Source: Anthopleura xanthogrammica (Eukaryota > Cnidaria > Anthozoa > Actiniaria > Actiniidae). From it: 64,000 nt of DNA. The stretch is taken from assembly GCA_964019055.1 (NCBI GenBank), contig OZ025215.1, forward strand, positions 9,453,708 through 9,517,707, written 5' to 3'. Positions within the stretch are counted from its first letter, which is position 1. Each line of letters begins with the position of its first letter. The translations under genes and the position numbers were made by a program. Of the stretch, positions 1 to 12,400 are shown piece by piece. The notes beneath the pieces were generated by a model. It was given only the letters and a program-made list of their open reading frames with translations, ran no database searches and was not told where the DNA came from.

Positions 1-34
1 TGATGAACGAAGTCAAAAAAACATTTGTTCTTAC

Positions 35-3000
35 CTGTAACGACAAAAGATATCGATAATGACGAGAACTATAAAAATAAAAACGGCCAGCGGCATCACC
101 ATGACAACTATTCTCCAAGTCTCATCACGAAACCATGTTTTCTTTGATGGGTGAATATAGCTGTTATTGTGAGATTTGTCTTTAGTTGTGGTTGGGTTGA
201 ATTGCACCGTTTCATTTGTTGTCGAGTTGACATTTGTTGTCGGTGGAAATGTTGTTGTTGCTTCTGTAGTGATTGACCGTTTAGTTGTCGGTGGTTGTGT
301 TGTTATGAGTTTTGTTGTTGGTTTGGTGGTGGTTGTTGGGTGTGTAGTTGTTGTTGGCGGCTTGGCAGTCTAGGCTCTCTCTAAAAAAAACAAATAACTG
401 TACATGTAAAATTTTTAGAGATTAAAAACAGCAAAGCAAAAAGAATTAAAAACAACAACAACAATAAAGCAAACCCCACAAACAAACTGAAAAAATGAAG
501 AAAAACATTTTTTTCCAAAACGTTCGGAAAACGTCGGTCAATTATGCAACATTCTTTTTATCATATGAAATAGGCAAATGAAATGATTGACAATACAAAC
601 CGAAACTGTTCCACACCATAGATAACAGGAAGTACTACCATCGTCAGAACGCTGTGTCAACTTACCAGGTGTTTTGAATATCTCGTACTCTGCCCTGAAT
701 CCACTACTGTTGTTTTCATCATCTGATCGAAAAACAAATATCAAATCGCTGATGGCTGTGATGCTAAGGGGTCGCTTATAGCCAAAAAATGCTTGCCTTG
801 GTTCAAAAACTCTGCTGTTTTTTTCGTAAAGCTGTAAACAATCTTTATCATACTCGTACAAAGACAACTTTGTGAAATTAACTTGTAGGGTGTGATTATC
901 AGGGACCATGATCCTCCACGAGCACAGCTGCCCATCCGGGTATTTACCAGGAAAGCCAGGGGACTGGAAAACACCCTTGGTGTCATCCAGAGTGTAGTTG
1001 CAACCTGAAATGGAACATACCTTGGCTTTATGAACTGATCTTGTGATAACGTTTTAAAGGAGATTGAAGGTACTGGAAAACTTGCTTAAAAACTTTGAAT
1101 GTTTTAAACGTAAACTAATAGGGGTATGCCCGTAGCTTACAGTGAGGGGAGGGGGCTATGTGGGGGCAGTATTTTAAAAATCAACACTAAGAGGAGGCTA
1201 CTTAACTAACAACCTGTTTTTGACCATTTCGTTTTTTCAATCCTGACATGGGGGTCACAAAATATTATGTTTGAAAAGGAGAACTAGCAATAAGCTGGAA
1301 TCTATATAACCAGAACCATGTAACACCCAACCCATTGCATAAATTATTTACGCGAGTTAAAGTTAGTATATAAACCACAAATGTTGAAAACGAAAGAGAA
1401 AGATAGAAAACAAGAGAATTAACATGAAGTAGAATTAGGTGTATTCGGTAGCGGAGGTTTATGGTTCTTCGGAGCTTCCATGAAGGACTGACGTCCGACT
1501 GAAACAATAGTTGTGTATACTTTACACACATAATTAAGATTTCTTACTATTCTTAGATAATGACCATGCATAATAACAAACTAGGTTTCTTACTTTCATA
1601 ATAGCAGTAGTACATCGTGATTCCCGTATTCCATTGATCTCTGCCTAGTCTATGATATGGCACAGTTCCGTACATCTGATAACCCGGCCTATAGTTCATT
1701 GTGTGGTACTTGATCCATTCAGTCGTTGCTAGCATCCATTCGACTTGTTGACAGTCGCGTGACCCATAAGGCAGCAGATAAAATGGTTTGGTTATCGGTA
1801 ACGAGATTGGGACCTTTTTGTTACCACTTGTATGACAGACAAAATGCAAATCTACGTATTTGTTCCATTCTTCAGGACTGGAGATATCGACAAAGTGGTC
1901 CTTGCATGATTTAGCAGCAAAAATCTGAGTGTTATACCGTTCATTATGCATTCGAATGGATCCCGAATGCATTTCTTGTGGTGGATATTTGCTATATATA
2001 CAGTATTGCCATACGCATACAAATAACTTGAACAGGTTATTATTACAATTCAAAAAATATAGAGTCTACACTTTTTATGAGACCAATAATCCTAAAACCT
2101 AACCAGCTGGTCTGAAATATTGTCATAGGAATGACGTTACTGCAAAACTGAGGTGTCATGAAGCCTGCGAAATTGATTAATAAAAGTTTATATCTGAGAT
2201 AAATCTAGATTTTCTGGAGAAGTTTTTGATATTTTATATATACATTTACTATGATATTCATTATTGAGTGGAAAATAAAATAAAGGAATAACCGTTTCCC
2301 GAGTCGCCGGGCTACTAAGGGTGCCACCTCTGATTGGCTAATATTATATTATTTCTCAGATCAGCTGGAAACAATACGACACCATAAGTAATAAAGATTT
2401 ACCTTTCGGCCATGTTGGACCAGTCCTTGAAGTGTTTCTAATACAAAAATACCGCTTAACTCTGCTGTAATAAACATTCCCATCAATATGCAGGGCTTTT
2501 GACTTTTGATTTGGTTTGTAATATACTGTGCCTTGGTTTATCCAACCATATTGTTCCCACCGTTTTTCTTTCCATTCTTCTGGACAACCTGTTTTCGGCT
2601 TGAGTAGACCGTAAGTTCCTTTAGGCCAGCTGACGGAAGCTAAAATAGAATACCATAATTTATCCACCACTATTTTGCCAAATTTTATTAGTACACAATA
2701 ATAATCATTATGACAAATTATACCCCAAATCACTGGAAGCCAAATGTTGACTGTTTTACCGCCAAATCAATCTCGAACCCCGCAGAGTCACCCGCTTTTT
2801 TCTTGGGTTGCACACGGGCCCCACGGAAGATTCTGGGATACAAAATTTGGGGAATTTTGATTGACTTTCAAAGAAACAGCAAACAAACTAGATTTTCATT
2901 TGGCATCGAATAACAAAATAAAACGATGCCGGAAATGAGATCGATTTCCCTAAGGTATGCACATAACATAACGATCAACAATGCAGTTCGGTCTTCAGTA

Positions 3001-4253
3001 TGCAATATGCAGTTTTCAGTATTTAACGTTTTGTGTTTTTGAAATAGCTGTTTATTACACATTTAGGGCCGATATCCGTGAAATAAAGCCGTGAATAAAA
3101 ACCATATCAGTGAAGTGATATGATATCACTTCAGGGTAAACGGTAAACTGACAATACTCCAGTTTCGAGTTCTCTTTTACGCTGTGTTAGCCTCAATTGT
3201 GCGTAAATTATGCAGAAATTTAGATAAAACTCGTGAAATTTCAAAGTATTTTTATTGTCTTCTTTACACACAGATCTCTTGAATTTCCACGGGCTGTTAC
3301 TGAATAAAAGAATATATTACACGGTTTTGAGGCTAACACAGCGTAAAAGAGAACTCGAAACGGGAGTATTTATATGACAATAAAATATTTCTTGTGTTTT
3401 ATGTATCGACCCTAATGTGTAATAAACAAGTTATTACATGTTATTAAGAGCTTGATATCGTAACATGTGATAATCTCTATATACTCGCAGAGATTCGATA
3501 TATGGTCGTCACCTCTCCCCTCCCCTTAGACTCTTACATAGTCTATCACTAGGCCGTTGATCATTCTTAGAGCATTTAATATGGGTCCAAAAAATTCCTG
3601 GCTAAGCGGCATGCATGCTTTTGCAGACAGTGCATGACTTTAAGACGATGCTGAACTTTCAATTAAACGCTAAACAATGTGAACACTATACATAAACAAT
3701 TTCTTATTTATAAAATACATAACGAAAGAGCCGCTCGGTCCGATCATGCTCACCGAACTTGATGTGAAATGACACCACACTGAGAGCTACCCACAGAAAG
3801 ATAGAGTAAATGAGATCCACATTTTTTTTAAATTTAGCTTTACGACCAGCAGTTCATAAGCACGTTTTAGGAGAGCAAAACATTATTTAACTTCCCTATT
3901 CAAAAACGTTTCACCTTTGTAGAGATATGCTGAATGCATGATCACAGAAAATAAATAACACATTATGACAACCATTTCTTTGAGTTTCAGACGCAAGCGT
4001 TAGTTTTTCATTTAACAAAATTCAGTATCGAACAGATCGAAATGTTACATAAAATTAAGTAGGAAATCATTCTTAATAAACAGAGATAGTTACTCTCGCA
4101 CTTCTACAGTGATGAATTTCTAAAAATAATTTTCTTTCAAATATAAGGATTTAAGCAGCTTTTTTATGTTGTCAAATTATTCATAAGCTTACCAGTGATA
4201 TCTGCTGCTTGGTGGAGAAGAACAATAACGACTGGGTACCAAACAACGAACAT
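35..4253 (-). pseudogene. G1: ApeC-CUB receptor copy, 5' part, damaged
   Basis: Five of the eight exons of the receptor family lie inside the window; exons 6 to 8 would be left of base 1. Exon 1 4193-4253 (signal peptide starting MFVVWYPVVIVLL), exon 2 2403-2639 and exon 3 1594-2010 (ApeC halves), exon 4 666-1004 (CUB), exon 5 35-380 (stalk and transmembrane helix). All have the expected phases. Two lesions are visible. The splice acceptor of exon 3 reads AT instead of AG (plus-strand 2011-2012, where G4 at 30218-30219 has the normal pair). The stalk exon has a TAG stop at 370-372, eight bases into the exon, where G4 reads ACG. G1 is otherwise nearly identical to G4, so it looks like a recently inactivated duplicate. 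Function of the family: membrane receptor, inferred. An alternative acceptor could rescue exon 3 but not the stop. Confidence 0.75.
3154..3369. repeat. Foldback MITE in intron 1 of G1
   Basis: Inverted repeat of about 40 bp ending in ATACTCCAGTTTCGAG, the same sequence returning in reverse complement at 3330-3369. It lies in the long intron 1 of G1; a second copy sits at the same place in G4 (31361-31576), so it predates that duplication. Confidence 0.6.
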
Positions 4254-6415
4254 TATATCACACCAACTAAGTATTTTCTGGGCTATGACGGAGTTTTGCA
4301 GAACGAGAAACTTATTTGTGTTTCATAACCATGTCAGCTTCAGATTGGTGTTTTGAGGCTTTCGATATTACTTCCGAGTCATAACCTCAGCACACGATCC
4401 TGTTATGTACATGGGAGGGGTGGGTGGGGAGGATTATAAAACACCTTTGTAGTTATTCCCCATATCAATCCTCTTTTTAGATCGCTATAGAAAGAAATAC
4501 AATACTCAAGGGAATGACACGTGGTTTATGAGAAGCATTAGCTCCAAAAATCTAAATAATATTTTGGCCTATATTTCAACTTGATATGATAGCTCCATAA
4601 TTTTACTCCTCCCTCTCCCCCTAGGGATCTAAAAGCCGCAAGGTAAATTAATGTAAAATTGTTGATTTATTTGCGACATCACACGTTGTTTCGCTTTCAT
4701 CTAGCTGAACCTCACTGCTATTTTGACTATCAACAAAACCTAGTTGTCAAGCACTACAATATATTGTGATATTTGATACATTTCAAAATGTCCTTTCCAC
4801 TCAGAGGCTAACAAACTTGTGGCCTTCATTACATAATCAATGTAAATTGGAATTTCAAAAGAAAAACCCTCGAAGTAGAGTAATTTTTTTCTTTCTTTGT
4901 ACCTGAATTTATGAATTCCCTACCGACTAACAGGCTTTAATATTATTTTTTCAGTTTCATTAGTACTAGTAATCAAGCTTTAGCGTATCAGTTATGTCTG
5001 TCGCCACATTTGACTTTCAGAAAAACAAACAAACAAACAAAGGTGAACAAATCATATTAGAAATTTCACAGGTTTTATATAAGCATAACCTAGCTATCAA
5101 TTAATTTCGAAAAGCTAGTTCCCGCCCAGAAGAATACAATCCATACATTTCTAAGCTAAAGGCCATCAGTTAAAGCCTGGTGGATTTAAATCAGAGATGC
5201 AGATTTGTATTAATTTGAGGGGTGCAAGAGCCGCGTCACACAAACGCCTTCAGTCTACGTAATACAGATAATATAGAGACCTATAAGCCAGTTCAAAGTT
5301 TAAGAATCGTTTTCAGTGCGCATGCGATTTTATCCCGAATTTCTCACTTTCTTTTGTTTAACCTTCTTTTGTTTAAACCTTCTTTTGTTTAAACCTTCTT
5401 TTGTTTAAACCTTCTTTTGTTTTTAATTAAACAAAAGTAGGTGATGAATTCGGGATAAAATCGCATGCGCACTGAAAACGATTCTTAAACTTTGAACTTC
5501 TTATATAGAGAGTATTGAATTGTAAGTTACCAAAATAGACACTGAGCTAAATTAAGAAGTCTAACTATTACGACGTTTTTTTCCTAGTATTACCATAAAA
5601 GTAATGTGCTAAGAGTCAGGAAGGCATAATTGCCTTCTCTTGAGAATATTGAAATTGTTTTAAAATTAACTTTTTTCGTTATCATGTCTCCCAGGTAGGG
5701 ATTATGGCAACGTGCCGAGGTAGAAAAGCAGATAGTCAACAGTTTATTCCAGACTCTATCCAGACTCAAGTCTACGATTCTGCAATTCTGATTACAAGTT
5801 AAGTTCTAAACTACTACATGGTTAAATACACTATCTTTTTACTTCACTGTACGTGACTACTGGCAAAATAGGACGACTATATTTTCCTGGGTGTAGCAAA
5901 AGGAAGTTAATATCTATAATATTTTGCATTGTACATTACGAGGGAACCATATGCCAGATCTTCAGCTGAGTTGACCTTCAGAACAAACTCAAGGTCAGCC
6001 AATCAGAATTGAGCGAGGATTCGACGTATTTTGATTAACTAACATGCATTTCCCATGATTCTGCCAAGAGAACCTATCAAATACGAGTCATGGCGGAATT
6101 TCAAATCAATCGTATCAATCAACTAGAGAAGTCTACAATATAGAATCGAAAAATCTTCGAAAGTGCTAGCCTAAAATAGTTGACCCATAATTCCTTTCGG
6201 GGAACACGATCAACTCAGCTGGCGCACGCCGACTGTGAAAAACTCACGGTAGTAACGTACCGTGACGGTACCTGACGTGACAAGTCCCAACATTTATATT
6301 TAGTAAGAAGCAATTTTCGCGCGTTGCGAAAGCCGAGTGATTCCGATATCCAGAAATGTCGTAGTTTCAGTCACGCGGGATCTGTCCTACGTATGGTACG
6401 CTGGATAGCACGTAC
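4254..6415. other. Spacer between G1 start and G2 stop
   Basis: No coding exon is recognised here. The part next to G1 (about 4254-4480) is a conserved 5' flank seen at every copy and should hold the promoter and 5' UTR. It contains a composite TGACTCGGAAGT motif (minus strand, 4370-4381). A foldback MITE sits at 5284-5503. The rest (5510-6415) is flank shared with the 34 kb and 51 kb spacers, including the G2 3' UTR; no clear AATAAA is seen just after the G2 stop. Confidence 0.5.
5284..5503. repeat. Foldback MITE (AGCCAGTTCAAAG family) with 16-bp VNTR arm
   Basis: About 80-bp perfect-looking inverted arms beginning AGCCAGTTCAAAGTTTAAG, flanked by TA on both sides, which suggests a TA target duplication. 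One arm carries several tandem CCTTCTTTTGTTTAAA units; their number differs between copies of the same locus. Confidence 0.7.
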
Positions 6416-9400
6416 TCATGCGATGTAATTGTCGTACAGTTTGTTTGCCTCAACAAGAGGAGCAGAGTTCTCAACTGATTCGTAGACGGGGTTCAATGTG
6501 AAATGGTTGACTTCAGAGAGATTCTGATAGGTTGGTCTATTCGAACCTGTGGGGGGTTCTAACGTGTGGTAAAACACTTCAGGGGCGCCATTACCAACAG
6601 GCTCAGGCACTTGGCTTTCTGGTCGATCCGATTCTGTCTTCGGAGGCTCCAGCGCGTAGTAAAATACGGAAGAGGTATCATTACCAAGAGGCTGGAGTGC
6701 ATAACATTCTTGACGTTTTGTTGATCTTCTTGGAGGTGGAATTTCATTGAGTTGGGTGTAATCAACGTCTTCGTAATCGGGAGGTTCGTCACGTGACTGT
6801 GGTTGGTCAGTGACTGTTGTCTCGTTTGTCACTGTGTCAGCAGACTGGTCAAGGATTATGTTTTCCCTAGAAAAAAAAAGGGTAAATAAATTAATGCATA
6901 AGAACATAGGTATAATGGAGAGGAATGGAAGGATTGAGGGATTGTGTGAGTGAATCAGTGAGTCACTGCTCGTGTGCTTGCGAAAAAGTGTAAATTTGTA
7001 ATTAATACACGGGTAAAATTTTTCTTACCGTTCATATGTTGGATTTACAACCATCCCGTCATCAGCACTGTCGTAAAGATCATAGTTATTTAAGGTATTT
7101 AATAGCATTTTGTTATATTCACTAGTAAGTGTGTAAATGCGTGACACGTACCTTGATACAGCTGGCCCACTTTTTAAGGCTTTTTTGTATCTGTGAAACG
7201 AGATATGAGGAATGAAAAACAAATTTTGGTAGGCGTCGACCAAAGTGTTTTCATGACTTTGTCAAAAAATGTTTTGAAGCTAGTGCAAGTCCCTATGGAA
7301 TATCTTGCATGGATACGACGTGGTTAACAAACAACAAAACCTAGTGAGAAGCACAGTATAAGCCAGGTCAAAGTTTAAGAATCGTTTTCAGTGCGCATCC
7401 GATTTTATCCCGAATTTCTCACCTTCTTTTGTTTAATTAAAAGAAGGTTTTTAAACCTTAAAAAAAACAAAAGAAGGTGAGAAATTCGGGATAAAATCGC
7501 ATGCGCACTGAAAACGATTCTTATACTTTGAACTGGCTTATTGAGAGGGTGCCAGTGGGGGTACCCGATTGTCAGTTAATTACTATTGTTTTGTGCCAAT
7601 TGTCAGTTGGCTACTAATTGATTTTACAAGCGATAATATGTAACCAAAATAACAGAAATGTCAGTTAACTTTTAACTTTCATTTGTCAGTTAACTACTAA
7701 ATTTTAGGCCAATTGTCGGTTAACTGTAAACCCCATTGACACCCTCTAATGAGGAAAGTAAAAAGGTGGAGAAGGGAGGAATGGAGGAAATAAATGTAGA
7801 CGAGCGAGGATGTTTTACCCTGCATGGTTGCTATGCATTCAGGAATCCAGGAAAGTATTTAATTAGTCTTATTTATATTTTTTTTTTACGATTTGCGGCA
7901 TCTTATTGTGTCGACTGACTATATCATTAAAACAGCATTGTTTATAGTGATAAAGTAAAAGTGTTTTTGATGAACGAAGTCAAGCAACATTTGTTCATAC
8001 CTGTAACGACAAAAGATATCGATAATGACGAGAACTATAAGAATGAAAATGGCCAGCGGTATCACCATGACAACTATTCTCCAAGTTTCATCACAAAACC
8101 ATGTTTTCTTTGATGGGTCGATATAGCTTTTGTTGTGAGATTTGTCTTTAGTTGGGTTTGGGTTGCATTGCACCGTTTCGTTTGTTGTCGAGTTAACATT
8201 TGTTGTCGGCGGAAATGTTGTTGTTGCTTCTGTAGTGGTTGGCCGTTTAGTAGTTGGCAGAGTAGTAGGTACTTGTTTGGTTGTCGGTGGTTGTGTTGGT
8301 ATGAGTTTTGTTGTCGGTTGGGTGGTGGTTGTTAGATGTGCAGTTGTGGTTGGTGGCTTCGGAGTCGTGGTTCTCTCTAAAAAAATGCATAATGTAATAT
8401 TTTTAGAGATTAGAAAAAGCAAAACAAAAAGAATTAAAAACAACAACAATAACAGCAACAACAAATCAAACCCCACGAACAAAATGAAAAAATGAAGAAA
8501 AACAACTTTTTCCCCAAAACGTTCGCAAAACTTCGGTCAACATTTTTCTATCATGCAAAATAGGCAAATAAAAATGATCGGCAATGCAAACCGAAACTGT
8601 TCCAGACCAGTGACAACCGTAATTACTACCATTGTCAGAATGTTGTGTCAACATACCATGTGTTTTGAATATCGAATACTCTGCCTTGAATCCAGTGCTG
8701 TTGTTTTCTTCATCTGATCGAAAAACGAACATCACATCGCTGGTGGCTGTGATGGTGAAGGGTTGTTGATGGCCAAAGTATGCTTGCTTTGGTTTAAAAA
8801 TTCTACTGTCATATTCGTAAAGCTGTAAAGAGTCTTTATCGTACTCGTACAAAGAGAATTTCGTGAAGTTGACAACAAGAGTGTGATTATCAGGGACCAT
8901 GATCCTCCACGAGCACAACTGTCCATCCGGGTATTTACCAGGAAAGCCAGGGGACTGGAAAACACCCTTGGTGTCATTCAGAGTGTGGTTGCAACCTGAA
9001 ATGAAACATAATTTTATGACATCTGGTCTCATCTAACTGTTTAAAAGACATTCAAGGTACGGGGAAACTGGCTTAAAGAGCTTAAAGAGCTTAAAGAGCT
9101 ACCAAACTAAGAACTTATTATAATAACTATGAATTTGTTTTCAATCCTTGGGGTCACAAAAAATATAAGGTTTTTAAATTGGGGATCAAGCTACCAAAAT
9201 GCTACAATATCAATTGCAGTTTAAAACACAAAATCCAAAAACCCAACCCATATATTATGTATGGTCTCTAGTGTACACTAATTTTACCTAAGTTAAGCAA
9301 AAAGTGTTGAAAACCAAAGAGAAAGATAGAAAGCATGAAGTAAACTGAAGTAGAAATAGGTGTATTCAATGACGTACGGAGGTTTAAGCGTTCTTTGGAG

Positions 9401-12400
9401 CTCCCATGCATGAAGGACATCCGGGACGATGAGTGGGTACTTTACACATAAGAATTGTTACTCTTCATAGATAATGATCATAATAACAAGCTAGGTTTCT
9501 TACTTTCATAATAGCAGTAGTACATCGTGATTCCTTTGTTACTTGAGTCCGCACCAAGTTCGTGATGTGGAAACGGTTGAATGATGTTTAGATATTGATA
9601 ACCACTATAATCACGCGTACGATACTTGATCCATTCAGTTGTTGCTACCATCCATTTGACTTGTTGACAGTCACGTGACCCATAAGGCAGCAGATAAAAT
9701 GGTTTGGTTATCGGTAACGAGATTGGAATCTTTTTGTTGCCACTTGTTTGACAGACAAAATGCAAATCTATGTATTTGTTCCATCCTTCAGGACTGGAGA
9801 TGTCAACAAAGTAATCCTTGCATGATATAGAAATATAGTCTTGATTATTTATATACCATTCATTATGCATCCGAATGGACCCCGGATGAATCCCTATTAG
9901 TTGATCATTGCTATATACGCAGTATTGTCCTACACATACAAATAATGTAAACTGAGTTATTATGTCATGCTATACTTTCTATATTTTTATGAGATATAAC
10001 AATTGGATAACAGTTGTGATAAAAAGTTAAATTTTACACCGTAAAAAATAAGAGAGATCACTTACTGACGTTTCGGACGCTAGTCCTTCGTCGTAGTAAA
10101 AGAGAGAATAAGAGTGGAAGGTAGTGTATATATGATAAAGATAGAAAATAGATAACCAATGAGAGCAAGGTAGGCAAGGTTACAAGAAAGAAATAGTAAA
10201 AAATAATAAAAAGACAAAAGAATAGATTAATTAAAAGCGAAGCGTTCATTCATCCCATTGGGATTATGAGTACCCAATAGGTGAACGAGCCGCATCTCTT
10301 TGGTTTTGCGACAATCATATTAATATTAATATTTGGATAACATATTAAGTACCATTATAACGAAAATTTACCTTTTGGCCATGTTGGACCAGTCCATGAA
10401 GGGTTTTTGATACAAAAATACCTCTTAACACTGCTGTCATAAACATTTCCATCAATATGCAAGACGTTTGATCTTTCATTGCGTTTATAGTTTACTGTGT
10501 CTTGGTTTATGGAACAATTTTGTTCCCACTGTTTCTCTTTCCATTCTGCTGGACAACCTGTTTTCGGCTTGAGTAGACCGTACAACCCTACAGGCCACCT
10601 GACGGAAGCTAAAACAGAATCGTCCTAATTACATTCATCATAATTTTACTAATACACTATCATTGTGAATGAATATACCCCAAAGGAATCACTGGAAGCC
10701 TCTGTCCGATCATGCTTACCGAACTTTGGTAATGTGATATGATACCGCACTGAGAGCTATAGTCGACCTTCGTCTCTCTATTAGTTCATGCGTGCGGGAT
10801 AAAGCACAGGTAACCCAACCAGCATCACACGCGTTGGACCTTTACCGACTTCGAAGTTCGCTTTTTTTACTTTCTTTGCTCGTGACTCTGTCAGAGTCTC
10901 GAAGAGGTCGCCCCGGGCTTGGAGCAAGGCTATAAGCCCGGCTAAAGGAAGAGAGAGTAATTGAAACCCACCATACTTTCTTTAAAACTGAATAGCTTTG
11001 TGACCTTTCATAACCACGTTTTAAGTACATTTGAGTAGGAGAACACAGCTTTTTTTACTTCCATATTCAAAAACATTTCACCCTCTTATATTAGAGATAT
11101 CATAACACTTTAATAGTGAATCATGATATCATGGTTGCTGAATGATTACACTCTAAAGGTAATAAATACCACATTGTGACAACCATTTCTTTAAGTTTCC
11201 GGCAGACACAAGCATTAGTTTTTCGGTAACCTAGGAAATCCAGTACGAAATATTACGTTATAATGAATTACGTAGGAAATCATTCTTAAGAGCGGATGCC
11301 CGTAACAGTCGAGAATCTCAAGTCAGATGAATAAATTCGAATTTTTTTTTATTTCACCAAATGATCCCATTTAGTGTTCCTATCATGGGAAAAATACTAA
11401 AAAGTTGATGCGAATTTTTTTTCTGGCGATCTTTACGAAATTTTGGTTTGGCAGTAAATTAGCCGATTTTCACACCCGAACTGACTGATTTATAAGCTTA
11501 CTTTGTGGTACTGCTGACGGCTAAATATAAAACCGATTAATCTAATATTTCTCTCACATATTAAGACACTCTTAAAGTTTGATTTTGCATTAGAAGTTTG
11601 TTTTTAAGTTGGCTATTTATTTTTTTATAGTTTTTTTTGTGAACCCCATTTTCGTGGTCTTGAAAAACATGCGAAAATTGGCTAAGTTTAACGGCCAAAA
11701 ACCTTTCCTGGTACCTAAAACTTCGAGACAAAAATTACAGTCAGCCAAAGCCTGGTTATTATTTGTCATCTCACAGAAGTTTCATGCTTGGACTCGAAGT
11801 GGTTTGGTGTTGACAAACCAAAGTTTGAAGTGAAGTGTATCCGGCTAAAGGGTCACGCCAACCGAAGCGTTACGCTTAACGCGTCTATAGTACATCGAAG
11901 AAATTACATTCAAAAGGTTCCCTCGACTTGAATTTTATTGGTTCATGATCTAAAATACAAAGAATGTATTTTGAAATGCATATACGGCATTTCCGCTTTT
12001 TAAAGTGAGTCGGAAACCGGAGTAATATTAAAAGCCGATTAGACGAATTTCATGTCAAACTAGTACAGATGTAAACAAATAAGCCGACATGTACAATAGT
12101 TGAATGGTAACTATTTTTTGTGGATTTAACATTAGCACTCTTCTAAAATTGATCGTATCTGTCTTTTATAGAGGTTTTAATTCTGTATGCACTCAAATAA
12201 TTAGAACTAAAGCAATTATTAGTATACCATATGATAACATTGTGTGACATCCATTGTCGTCTATATATAGTACATGTGTACAAGGTAATGGTCTGTATTG
12301 GTCTGTAATGCTACTTGTTAATAATGTCACTTTAACTATGAATCTTGTATGATTCATTCAATGCATTCATTCAAGATTGCATATGATATCCGTGTTAATA

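Noticed and set aside
8142..8495. Plus-strand Val/Gly-rich open frames (also 176-373, 19712-19966, 28143-28394)
   Set aside because: They are the antisense of the Thr-rich stalk exon; ACN codons read as GT-rich codons on the other strand.
10730..10759. Possible 30-base mini-exon between exons 1 and 2 (G2 and G8)
   Set aside because: In G2 it has AG and GT borders and fits the phase, but the G1/G4 version is 26 bases and would break the frame, so it is not a general exon.
11609..11833. 74-residue frame, mirrored at 15690-15914
   Set aside because: Lies in the transposon arms and is duplicated only because the arms are; no domain seen.
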